Below, one piece after another: positions 1-6,227 of a stretch of 10,274 nt of DNA. The DNA comes from Bacteroidota bacterium. GTDB taxonomy: Bacteria; Bacteroidota; Bacteroidia; Flavobacteriales_F; PHOS-HE28. Within the stretch, counting starts at the first letter, position 1; each line of letters opens with the position of its first letter. The stretch is taken from the NCBI GenBank assembly GCA_023430325.1, contig JAEZAU010000097.1, positions 1 through 10,274 of the forward strand. Reading direction: 5' to 3'. The position numbers and the translations under genes are program-made. The notes beneath the pieces were generated by a model. It did not search any database and had not been told where the DNA came from. It saw nothing but the letters and a program-made list of their open reading frames with translations.

Positions 1-1035
1 ACCGGCGCAGAGAAGCAGAAGCTCTTCCCGACGGACATCGGCATGGTGGTGAACGATTTTCTGGTGGAACATTTCTCTTCGATCGTGGATCTGAACTTCA
101 CCGCGAAAGTGGAGGAGGAGTTCGATGTGATCGCCGAAGGCCGTGAGGATTGGAGGGAGATGCTCCGCCGTTTCTACAAGCCGTTCCATGAGACCATCGG
201 CAAGGCGAAGGATGCTGACAAGGCCACAGGCGCCCGTGAACTGGGTATCGATCCCGACAGTGGAAAAAAGATCTATGCGCGCATCGGCAGGTTCGGGCCC
301 ATGATCCAGATCGGCGAGGCCGAGGACGAAGAAAAACCCAGGTTCGCCAGCCTGCGCAAGAACCAGAGCATTGAGACCATCACCCTGGAGGATGCGTTGG
401 ATCTGTTCAAACTCCCACGCACGTTAGGCCAGCACGGCGAGGACATCGTGTCGGTGGGCATCGGCAGGTTCGGACCCTATGTGCGGATCGGAAGTACCTA
501 TGCGAGCATTCCGGCAGAAGAAGATCCGCTCAGCATCGATCTGCACCGCGCCGTTGAACTCGTAGATCAAAAGAAACTCGCCAACGCGACACGTGATGTC
601 GGTGAGCACAAAGGCGAAATGTTAACGATCGGCCGCGGAAGATTCGGCCCTTTCGTGAAGTTCGGCAAGGTCTACGCCAACATCCCACGCGGCGAGGATC
701 CCACGCAGGTCAACTTTGAACGTGCGGTGGAACTCGTTGAGGCCAAACTCGCTGGCGTGCGCCAGAACATCCTCAAGGAATTCGAAGGCTCGGAGATCCA
801 AGTGCTCAACGGCCGTTACGGACCCTACATCACCGATGGGAGCAAGATCGCCAACGTGCCCAAGGACAAGAAGCCCGAGGATATCACGCTGGAGGAGGCC
901 AATGCGCTGATCGCAGCCGCTCCCGAGCGCAAAGGAAAAGGCCGGTTCGCAAAGAAGGCGGCAGCAAAGAAGGCTGCTCCCAAGAAGGCCGCTAAGAAGG
1001 CAGCGGCGAAAAAGGGAGCGAAGAAGAAGAAGTGA
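1..1035 (+). CDS. topA: DNA topoisomerase I, C-terminal part (5' end outside window)
   Basis: Type IA topoisomerase, which relaxes negative supercoils by single-strand passage. The reading frame is open from base 1, so the toprim and catalytic tyrosine domains lie upstream of the window. The visible 344 residues begin with KLFPTDIGMVVNDFLVEHF, the end of the catalytic core that is typical of TopA. Four C-terminal DNA-binding repeats of about 58 residues follow, each marked by a G-R-(F/Y)-G-P motif near fragment residues 96, 155, 213 and 271. Three of them share the pattern 'A-x-(I/V)-P ... ED/KP ... A-(V/N)-x-L(V/I)'. I see no Cys4 zinc finger in this part. The protein ends in a tail of about 30 residues made almost only of Lys and Ala. 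The family call is based on the repeats and the conserved junction sequence. No clear intrinsic terminator with a T-run follows the TGA stop; a heptamer inverted repeat begins at once. Confidence 0.95.
   Translation, partial: TGAEKQKLFPTDIGMVVNDFLVEHFSSIVDLNFTAKVEEEFDVIAEGREDWREMLRRFYKPFHETIGKAKDADKATGARELGIDPDSGKKIYARIGRFGPMIQIGEAEDEEKPRFASLRKNQSIETITLEDALDLFKLPRTLGQHGEDIVSVGIGRFGPYVRIGSTYASIPAEEDPLSIDLHRAVELVDQKKLANATRDVGEHKGEMLTIGRGRFGPFVKFGKVYANIPRGEDPTQVNFERAVELVEAKLAGVRQNILKEFEGSEIQVLNGRYGPYITDGSKIANVPKDKKPEDITLEEANALIAAAPERKGKGRFAKKAAAKKAAPKKAAKKAAAKKGAKKKK
949..1032 (+). repeat. Lys/Ala low-complexity tract in the 3' end of topA
   Basis: The last 28 codons of topA consist of AAG/AAA and GCN codons, with a single Pro and a single Gly. 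Units of the type A-A-K-K recur irregularly and the gene ends in four AAG codons. Such basic tails resemble histone H1-like DNA-binding tails, and lysine-rich tails are known on topoisomerase I of some actinobacteria. The likely role is non-specific DNA contact (inference). The repetitive DNA could change length by slippage. Confidence 0.7.
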
Positions 1036-1119
1036 GGAATATCCAATGATCAATATCCAATATTCAAGTCCCAAGTGGATCCAGACTTGGCTATTGAGCA
1101 TTGAGCCTTGAATAATGAT
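1036..1119. repeat. Inverted repeat built of degenerate heptamers
   Basis: From 1043 to 1119 the sequence falls into eleven consecutive 7-base units with no phase slip. The first five read CCAATGA, TCAATAT, CCAATAT, TCAAGTC, CCAAGTG. After a central unit, GATCCAG, the complementary type follows: ACTTGGC, TATTGAG, CATTGAG, CCTTGAA, TAATGAT. The unit at 1036-1042 may also belong. The two halves can pair imperfectly (the CCAAGT/ACTTGG core is exact) to give a long hairpin directly after the topA stop codon. It may act as a weak terminator or mRNA 3' end, but there is no T-run. It is AT-rich compared with its surroundings. I do not recognise a named family. Confidence 0.7.
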
Positions 1120-1128
1120 CATTAGCAG

Positions 1129-1360
1129 TTGGGCGTGCCCCTTCGCAGAGCCTCGGGTCGCGCTCTTCGTTGCAAGTCCTCGCTGCGCTGCGGGCTTTAC
1201 ACTGCGATCGCTCACGCGCTGCGCATGGCCAGGTGATCTGGGCCGGGCACAGTAATTCCATAGGGTGACCGACCGATCTGCGTAAGTGGCGTAGCCGAAA
1301 ACCCCGCAGCGCAGCGAGGAGTTGCAGGCGCAGCCACGTCCTGACAGGAATTCGCCCAAA
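1129..1360. repeat. Dispersed palindromic intergenic element, copy A
   Basis: A ~230-bp element with short terminal inverted repeats (TTGGGCG at 1129-1135, CGCCCAA at 1353-1359) and long internal arms. The 24 bases at 1171-1194 and those at 1303-1326 are reverse complements with one mismatch. A related element lies at 9723-10000. The pair shares ATCTGCGTAAGTGGCG (1276-1291), TTGCAGGCGCAGCCACG (1322-1338) and GGAATTCGCCCAAA (1347-1360), in the same order and orientation. Both copies sit downstream of a + strand gene. It encodes no protein that I recognise; antisense reading frames through it look like by-products. Whether it acts as DNA (cruciform, protein site, recombination site) or as RNA cannot be told from sequence alone. 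Confidence 0.8.
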
Positions 1361-1367
1361 GAACCAA

Positions 1368-1447
1368 GTGAATGGTGATAAGTGACTGGTGAATGGGATG
1401 ATCAGGATCTGGCAGCCACCATTCACCATTCACCAAGGACCATTCAC
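1368..1447. repeat. Second heptamer inverted repeat (GTGAATG / CATTCAC)
   Basis: The left half has four in-phase units: GTGAATG, GTGATAA, GTGACTG, GTGAATG (1368-1395). The right half has the complementary units CATTCAC, CATTCAC, CAAGGAC, CATTCAC (1420-1447), with CAGCCAC just before them. By hand alignment, 23 of 28 positions of the two halves are complementary across a 24-base centre. It begins seven bases after copy A ends, mirroring the heptamer repeat on the other side. The unit sequence differs from the first array, but the period and the inverted layout are the same. Confidence 0.75.
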
Positions 1448-1475
1448 CTCACACGCACTAACACGCCCGTGTGAG
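1448..1475. other. Small stem-loop in the spacer before the arginase-like gene
   Basis: CTCACACG (1448-1455) and CGTGTGAG (1468-1475) are perfect reverse complements separated by 12 bases. The short pyrimidine stretch that follows is not a convincing T-run, so a terminator call would be weak. An operator or chance is equally possible. The rest of the spacer up to 1560 holds no promoter box I can defend. Confidence 0.35.
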
Positions 1476-1560
1476 CACTTTCCTCTGCCCCCACACCAGC
1501 CGTCCCCGATAACCCGCCACCTTCGCGATTGGTGATCCGTGCTCATGCGGATCGGCGCGC

Positions 1561-2730
1561 ATGGATATCAGCATCTATTTCAGGCCTTCGGAAGCATTCG
1601 GCACGGTCCGCAACGAATGGCCGGCGAACAGCATCGGCGACAGTATGCTCTGCCATACCGATCGCAGTTTTCCGGATCTGGAGGGTGTACATGTGGCGCT
1701 CATCGGCCTGCCCGATGATCCGGGCAATGCGAGACCCCGCAATTGCGTGCATGCGCCCGATGCGATCCGTGAGCAATTGTTCCAGCTCTACCTGCCTGCG
1801 GGCAACCTCCGCATAGCCGATCTGGGCGACATTGTGCCCGGTGCATCCGTGGCCGATACACAGCACGCCGTGGCAGAAACGCTGGCTACGCTCATGCGGC
1901 AGAACATAGTGCCGGTGATCCTTGGCGGTGGACAGGGACATACCCATACGCAGTACCTGGCCTATGAAATGCTCGAGCGCACGGCGAACCTGGTCTGTGT
2001 GGATGGCCGTTTCGATCTGGGTGAACCGGGGCAGGGCTTGAGCGAGAGCAGTTATTTGAGCCACATCGTGCTGCGCCAGCCGAACTACCTGTTCAATTAC
2101 AGTAACCTGGGTTACCAGACCTATCTGGTGGATCAGCCGGGGATCGAGCTGATGGACAAGCTTTATTTCGATGCGCACAGGTTGGGTGAGCTGCGGGCGC
2201 GTATCGCTGATGCGGAACCCGTACTGCGCAATGGCGATAGCCTCAGTGTGGACATGACCGCCGTGCGCCGATCGGATGCACCGGGCACCACCAGGCCCGG
2301 CCCCAATGGTTTCCACGGTGAAGAGATCTGCCAATTGATGCGCTACGCCGGCGTAAGCGAGAAGATCACATCGATCGGCATTTATGAGATGGACCCTGCC
2401 AAGGATGTGGATTCGGTAACAGCGCAACTGGCCGCGCAAATGGTCTGGTGTTTCCTGGATGGGTTCCGCAGCCGTACCAACGACCTGCCCTGGCTGGATC
2501 GTAAGCGGTTCACCCGGTTCAGGATCCCGATACGCGGCCACGATCAGGAATTGGTGTTCTACAAGAGCAACGTTAGCGATCGCTGGTGGATGGACATTCC
2601 CTACCGAGCCGAACAGGAAGCCCGTTTCGAAAGACATCATTTGGTGCCATGTTCTTATTCAGACTATCAGATGGCCTGCCGGGAAGAGGTGCCTGACCGC
2701 TGGTGGCGCACCTTCCAGAAGCTGGCCTGA
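1561..2730 (+). CDS. Arginase/formimidoylglutamase-fold protein with degenerate metal site
   Basis: A 389-residue protein of the ureohydrolase superfamily, of the kind automatically labelled formimidoylglutamase or arginase in Bacteroidota. Landmarks are VPVILGGGQGHTHTQ (residues 117-131), VCVDGRFDLGE (145-155), DSLSVDMTAVRRSDAP (226-241) and GIYEMDP (273-279). They align with the GGDHS, DAHxD, SxDxDxxDP and Glu motifs that hold two Mn ions in arginases. Asp148, Asp152, Asp231 and Glu276 are kept, but the expected His, His and Asp are Gln125, Arg150 and Thr233. Normal binuclear Mn hydrolysis is therefore doubtful. The C-terminus (SDRWWMDIP, then PCSYSDY and PDRWW) is, from memory, typical of this Bacteroidota subfamily. 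The ATG at 1561 is the first start codon after an in-frame stop at 1510, and it lacks a Shine-Dalgarno. No histidine-utilisation genes lie nearby; topA and T9SS genes flank it. The substrate is unknown. Confidence 0.85.
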   Translation: MDISIYFRPSEAFGTVRNEWPANSIGDSMLCHTDRSFPDLEGVHVALIGLPDDPGNARPRNCVHAPDAIREQLFQLYLPAGNLRIADLGDIVPGASVADTQHAVAETLATLMRQNIVPVILGGGQGHTHTQYLAYEMLERTANLVCVDGRFDLGEPGQGLSESSYLSHIVLRQPNYLFNYSNLGYQTYLVDQPGIELMDKLYFDAHRLGELRARIADAEPVLRNGDSLSVDMTAVRRSDAPGTTRPGPNGFHGEEICQLMRYAGVSEKITSIGIYEMDPAKDVDSVTAQLAAQMVWCFLDGFRSRTNDLPWLDRKRFTRFRIPIRGHDQELVFYKSNVSDRWWMDIPYRAEQEARFERHHLVPCSYSDYQMACREEVPDRWWRTFQKLA

Positions 2731-2777
2731 GCCGATCGGCAGACCTGCCTCATCCCTGAAAAGTAGATGAGCAGATG

Positions 2778-2806
2778 TTTGCACAAAAGGACTTTTGTTA
2801 TATTGG
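2778..2806 (+). promoter_or_regulatory. Candidate Bacteroidota-type promoter for porP
   Basis: TTTG at 2778-2781 is followed after 17 bases by TATATTGG at 2799-2806. This is one base off the TAnnTTTG -7 consensus of Bacteroidota housekeeping promoters, with a matching -33 TTTG. It lies about 70 bases upstream of the preferred porP start, which allows a leader of about 60 bases. It implies that porP and the following gld genes can be transcribed separately from the arginase-like gene. The call rests on consensus matching only. Confidence 0.5.
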
Positions 2807-2876
2807 CGGCCGGGATCGTCATGGATCCTCAGGACTTTCTCGCTCCATACCTACAGAACATCCATTAGCCATACGC

Positions 2877-3809
2877 ATGAGGGGGATATTTACGGTCGCG
2901 TTGTTCACGGTGATGGCAGGTGCCGCCATGGCGCAGCAGGATCCGCAATTCACCCAATACATGTTCGATCGGCTTTCCATCAACCCTGCCGTGGCGGGTG
3001 TGAGTGGTCAGTTGTGCGGAACGGCCCTGTTGAGACAGCAGTGGACAGGTTTTGATGGCGCCCCGAAGACCGGGTTGCTCAACGCCAGCATGCCCATTGC
3101 AAAGATCAGCAGCGGTGTTGGACTTTCCGTATACCTCGATGAACTTGGGCAGCAGAAGAGCACGTTCGCCCGCTTGCATTATTCTTTCCATCGCAAGGTG
3201 GGTACGGGCACATTGGGTATCGGTGTCTATTTCGGATTGGGCAGTCATGCCTTGGGCCGCAACTGGATAGCACGTGATGCCGTGGAACTGGACAACGCAA
3301 TTCCGCTGAATGGGCAGAGCCAGGGCGGTTTCGATCTTGGCGCAGGCATCTATTACCAGAGCAAGACGATCTGGGTCGGCATCAGCAGCACGCACCTTCC
3401 GGAGACCGAATTGGATGATGTGAGCATTAAGATGGCCCGCCACTACTTTGTGCAGGCCGGTTACAACTGGGCGCTCGGCGGCAACGAGGATCACATGCTT
3501 CAACCAAGCGTGTTGATCAAGACCGACGGCACCAGCACCCAGTTCGACATAAATGCTCTTTACCTGTATAATAAGATGGTCTGGCTGGGCGTTTCGTACC
3601 GTACCGAGGACGCTATAGCACCAATGGTCGGTTACCAGCACGCTTTCCTCGATGGCCGTTCTATGCTCCGTTTGGGCTACAGCTATGATGTGACCACATC
3701 ATCACTGAAGAACTACAGCAGTGGCAGCCATGAAGTAATGTTGAACTACTGCGTCACCTTGGTCAAACCTCCCAAGGTGGAGTATTACAGGAACGTAAGG
3801 TTCCTATAA
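2877..3809 (+). CDS. porP: PorP/SprF-family type IX secretion outer-membrane protein
   Basis: A 310-residue protein with an N-terminal signal peptide (MRGIFTVALFTVMAGAAMA) and predicted cleavage before QQ. The mature start DPQFTQYMFDRLSINPAVAG is the signature of the PorP/SprF family ('PQFTQYM...NPAxAG'). The remainder alternates short hydrophobic and polar stretches with many Gly and Tyr, as in an outer-membrane beta barrel. Known family role: partners of the T9SS in the outer membrane, where SprF is needed for SprB secretion and PorP for gingipain secretion. I chose the ATG at 2877 over one 102 bases upstream because the signal peptide starts there and the extra residues are polar and unlike the family. 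The position just before gldK matches porP of the P. gingivalis porPKLMN cluster. Many paralogues exist per genome, so its exact client is uncertain. Confidence 0.92.
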   Translation: MRGIFTVALFTVMAGAAMAQQDPQFTQYMFDRLSINPAVAGVSGQLCGTALLRQQWTGFDGAPKTGLLNASMPIAKISSGVGLSVYLDELGQQKSTFARLHYSFHRKVGTGTLGIGVYFGLGSHALGRNWIARDAVELDNAIPLNGQSQGGFDLGAGIYYQSKTIWVGISSTHLPETELDDVSIKMARHYFVQAGYNWALGGNEDHMLQPSVLIKTDGTSTQFDINALYLYNKMVWLGVSYRTEDAIAPMVGYQHAFLDGRSMLRLGYSYDVTTSSLKNYSSGSHEVMLNYCVTLVKPPKVEYYRNVRFL

Positions 3810-3936
3810 ACCTGAAGTCCGAAACCAGATAACCCAAATTGCCGTAAACAGCTAAATGCTACGTGTACGCTTACCCGATCGCGTGAACATTTGGTTGGCC
3901 TGCAGGAAGATGGAGGAACGGCATAACAGGAAGAAC

Positions 3937-5289
3937 ATGGTACGTCCCATAATTTATCTCTGCGCCATTGGCTTGCTGGCGAGCTGTGGTAGGGGTGGTC
4001 AGGGGCAGCTGATCGGTGCTCAGCAGCGGCCCTCCTGGTACCAGATAGATCCGTACGGAATGAACTACATCCCGATGGGCTCCTTCGTGATGGGGCCCAG
4101 CGACCAGGATGTACCGTACGCCATGGTCTCCAAGAGCAAGACCGTTTCGGTACAGGCATTCTACATCGATCAGACCGAGATCACCAACAACGAGTACCGG
4201 CAGTTCGTGTACTACGTGCGCGATTCGATCGCAAAACGCATCCTGGGTGATGAGGACATCGGTGAACATATCTTCACGGAGGATGAGTACGGTGAGGACA
4301 TCGATCCGCCGATCCTCAACTGGCGTGAAAAGATCAACTGGTACGGTGATGAGGAGCGTGAAGCCCTGGCTGAACTTTTCCTGCAAGAGAGCGAGCAGTT
4401 CTACCGTCGCAGAGAGGTCGATACCCGCAAGCTGATGTTCGAATACTATTGGATCGACCTGAAGGAAGCGGCACGCAAGGCGAACAATGCCCGTGATCTC
4501 GATCTGAGTTACACCAACGTGAAAGGCCAGAACAATGCCATCCGTGGTCATAGCGATCGTTCGAAATTCATCATCAAGGAGATCATCAACGTGTATCCCG
4601 ACACACTGGTTTGGGTGCATGATTTCACCTATTCGTTCAATGAGCCTATGACAGAGAACTACTTCTGGCATCCGGCCTATGACGATTATCCAGTGGTGGG
4701 CATCACCTGGCAGCAGGCCAACGCCTTCAACGTATGGCGTACGCAACTGATGAATGATTGGCTGAACCAGGGTGGCGATGCTTTCATCAACCGTTTCCGT
4801 CTCCCGACCGAGGCTGAATGGGAGTACGCATCACGCGGCGGATTGGATCTCGCACCCTATCCATGGGGCGGCCCCTACATCCGTAACCGCCAGGGCTGCT
4901 TCCTGGGCAATTTCAAGCCTCTGCATGGTAACTACACCGATGATGGCGGCTTCCATACCGTACCTGTGGACAGCTACAGCCCCAACGATTATGGCCTCTA
5001 CAACATGGCGGGCAACGTGGCCGAGTGGACCAGCACCGCTTTTGATGAGAGCGTGTACGATTTCGAGCACGATCTGAACCCCGAATACCAATACGATGCA
5101 CTGGCCAACGATCCTCCTTCGCTCAAGCGCAAGGTGATCCGCGGTGGATCATGGAAGGATATCGGCTTCTATCTGCAGACCGGCACACGTAGCTATGAGT
5201 ACCAGGATACCGCGAAGGCCTATGTTGGTTTCCGTAGTGTAATGACATACCTCGGACGCGGTAAGGCCGTTGATGCCAATGACCTCTAG
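3937..5289 (+). CDS. gldK: GldK, type IX secretion ring lipoprotein
   Basis: A 450-residue lipoprotein. MVRPIIYLCAIGLLASC ends in an LASC lipobox with Cys17 as the lipidated residue. From about residue 44 it is an FGE-sulfatase/SUMF1-type fold: YIPMGSFVMGPS, FYIDQTEITNNEYRQF, PVVGITWQQANAFNVW, FRLPTEAEWEYASRGG (~286-301), MAGNVAEW (~357), VIRGGSW (~400) and YVGFRS (~428). A long charged insertion of about 150 residues after the 'NNEYRQF' strand fits GldK rather than enzymes of this fold. Known role: with GldN it forms the periplasmic ring attached to the outer membrane in T9SS. The start at 3937 places the lipoprotein signal at the N-terminus. An ATG at 3910 would add nine mostly charged residues and remains possible; the open frame back to 3856 is unlikely to be used. 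It is 127 bases from porP and is followed by a terminator hairpin. Confidence 0.95.
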   Translation: MVRPIIYLCAIGLLASCGRGGQGQLIGAQQRPSWYQIDPYGMNYIPMGSFVMGPSDQDVPYAMVSKSKTVSVQAFYIDQTEITNNEYRQFVYYVRDSIAKRILGDEDIGEHIFTEDEYGEDIDPPILNWREKINWYGDEEREALAELFLQESEQFYRRREVDTRKLMFEYYWIDLKEAARKANNARDLDLSYTNVKGQNNAIRGHSDRSKFIIKEIINVYPDTLVWVHDFTYSFNEPMTENYFWHPAYDDYPVVGITWQQANAFNVWRTQLMNDWLNQGGDAFINRFRLPTEAEWEYASRGGLDLAPYPWGGPYIRNRQGCFLGNFKPLHGNYTDDGGFHTVPVDSYSPNDYGLYNMAGNVAEWTSTAFDESVYDFEHDLNPEYQYDALANDPPSLKRKVIRGGSWKDIGFYLQTGTRSYEYQDTAKAYVGFRSVMTYLGRGKAVDANDL

Positions 5290-5300
5290 GATGAAATGAA

Positions 5301-5342
5301 CTGTTGCCGGGGAACAACAAGCCCCGGCCAACAGCCATTTTT
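5301..5342 (+). terminator. Rho-independent terminator or attenuator between gldK and gldL
   Basis: The arm CTGTTGCCGGGG (5301-5312) pairs with 5322-5334 across a 9-base loop. This gives a 12-bp GC-rich stem with one bulged C. CCA and five T residues (5338-5342) follow the stem. It starts 11 bases after the gldK stop codon and ends about 43 bases before the gldL start. No clear promoter box is visible between it and gldL, so gldL-gldM-gldN expression probably depends on read-through. A role in lowering the motor-to-ring ratio, or in RNA processing and mRNA 3' protection, is inference. Confidence 0.8.
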
Positions 5343-5385
5343 AAGACCCTTCAACCCAACCAGATTAAAGCAAGGAATCAAGACG

Positions 5386-6174
5386 ATGAAACCCGGCAGC
5401 AAGAAGTGGAAGAATTTCATGGCCAAACTGTATGGGATCGGTGCAGCGGTCGTGATCATAGGCGCGCTCTTCAAGATCCAGCACTGGCCATTGGCCGATC
5501 TATTCTTGATCCTTGGTCTCAGTACCGAAGCGATCATTTTCTTTTTCTCCGCATTCGAACCTCCGCATGAGGATGTGGATTGGAGCCTTGTCTACCCTGA
5601 ACTTGCCACCGGCGAGCATGCCGAAGGCGAGGAATTGAGCAAGGATGACAACCGCTCGATCACCGAGCAGTTGGATGATATGCTTGAGGCGGCCAAGATC
5701 GAACCTGAACTGATCGAGAGCCTCGGTGAAGGCATGCGCGCACTGAGCGATCAAGCCAAGCAATTGGGCGAGGTCTCCGGTGCTGCCGTTGCCACCAATG
5801 ATTACGTGACCAACCTGAAAGGCGCCAGCACTCGAGTTGCCGACCTCAGCGAGACCTATGCGAAAGCAAGCGAGAGCCTCGTAGGCCTCACGAACATGGA
5901 TGCCGGCCGTAGCGCAGGAGAAAGCCTTGTGCGCATGAGCAATAATCTGAGCGAGCTCAACGAGATGTACGAGATGCAACTGCGTGGCAGCCGCGAGAAG
6001 CTCGAGGCAGCGAACCAGATGTTCGAAGGCATGGCGGACATGCTCACCAACCTCCGCAACTCCGTTGAGGATACCCGCCGTTACAAGGAGAATATCAGCG
6101 AGCTCAGCGATAATCTGCAGAAGCTGAATACCGTGTACGGTAACATGTTGAACGCAATGACGATCCGTAGCTGA
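5386..6174 (+). CDS. gldL: GldL, inner-membrane motor subunit of type IX secretion/gliding
   Basis: A 262-residue protein. Two transmembrane helices lie at the N-terminus (about residues 15-30 and 36-57), separated by the conserved turn ALFKIQHWP. They are followed by the family-typical SAFEPPHEDVDWSLVYPELA and a long, largely helical cytoplasmic region rich in Glu, Leu and Ser (about 80-262, coiled-coil character). Known role: GldL surrounds the GldM transmembrane helices and converts the proton gradient into motion. Glu48 inside the second helix appears to match the essential buried glutamate (Glu49) of F. johnsoniae GldL. Lys30 and His33 sit where conserved polar residues occur (alignment from memory). 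The ATG at 5386 starts directly at MKPGSKKWKNFM; an earlier in-frame ATG at 5296 would read through the terminator hairpin and is rejected. It is followed by gldM after 53 bases. Confidence 0.95.
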   Translation: MKPGSKKWKNFMAKLYGIGAAVVIIGALFKIQHWPLADLFLILGLSTEAIIFFFSAFEPPHEDVDWSLVYPELATGEHAEGEELSKDDNRSITEQLDDMLEAAKIEPELIESLGEGMRALSDQAKQLGEVSGAAVATNDYVTNLKGASTRVADLSETYAKASESLVGLTNMDAGRSAGESLVRMSNNLSELNEMYEMQLRGSREKLEAANQMFEGMADMLTNLRNSVEDTRRYKENISELSDNLQKLNTVYGNMLNAMTIRS

Positions 6175-6214
6175 GCCCCGGCTGCGATCGAGATGTTGAA
6201 TAGCCAAAACCTGT

Positions 6215-6219
6215 AGGAG
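6215..6219 (+). promoter_or_regulatory. Shine-Dalgarno sequence before gldM
   Basis: AGGAG lies eight bases before the gldM ATG at 6228. Most starts in this window lack such a motif, as is usual in Bacteroidota, where A-rich leaders serve instead. This one may support high translation of gldM and confirms the chosen start. Confidence 0.55.
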
Positions 6220-6227
6220 AGAACAAG

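Noticed and set aside
622..1359. Antisense open frame running through palindromic copy A into topA, with a weakly similar antisense frame through copy B (9574-10125)
   Set aside because: The shared peptides (such as GEF.S.RGCAC.SS and ATYAD) come from the repeated DNA itself. The frames also run across unrelated topA and gldN2 coding sequence on the other strand, so coding is unlikely.
1543..2640. A 365-codon antisense open frame opposite the arginase-like gene
   Set aside because: It is a codon-bias shadow of a clear family member on the + strand. Its translation shows no recognisable domain and no plausible start region.
2731..2740. Short palindrome GCCGATCGGC at the end of the arginase-like gene
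   Set aside because: It is ten bases without a loop or T-run, and GATC-centred palindromes are common in this sequence.
2775..2876. Upstream extension of porP from the ATG at 2775
   Set aside because: It adds 34 polar residues before a normal signal peptide, and the frame would overlap the candidate promoter.
3886..3893. AACATTTG as a possible -7 box before gldK
   Set aside because: It lacks the first T of TAnnTTTG and has no TTTG-like -33 element at a suitable distance; chance is the simplest explanation.
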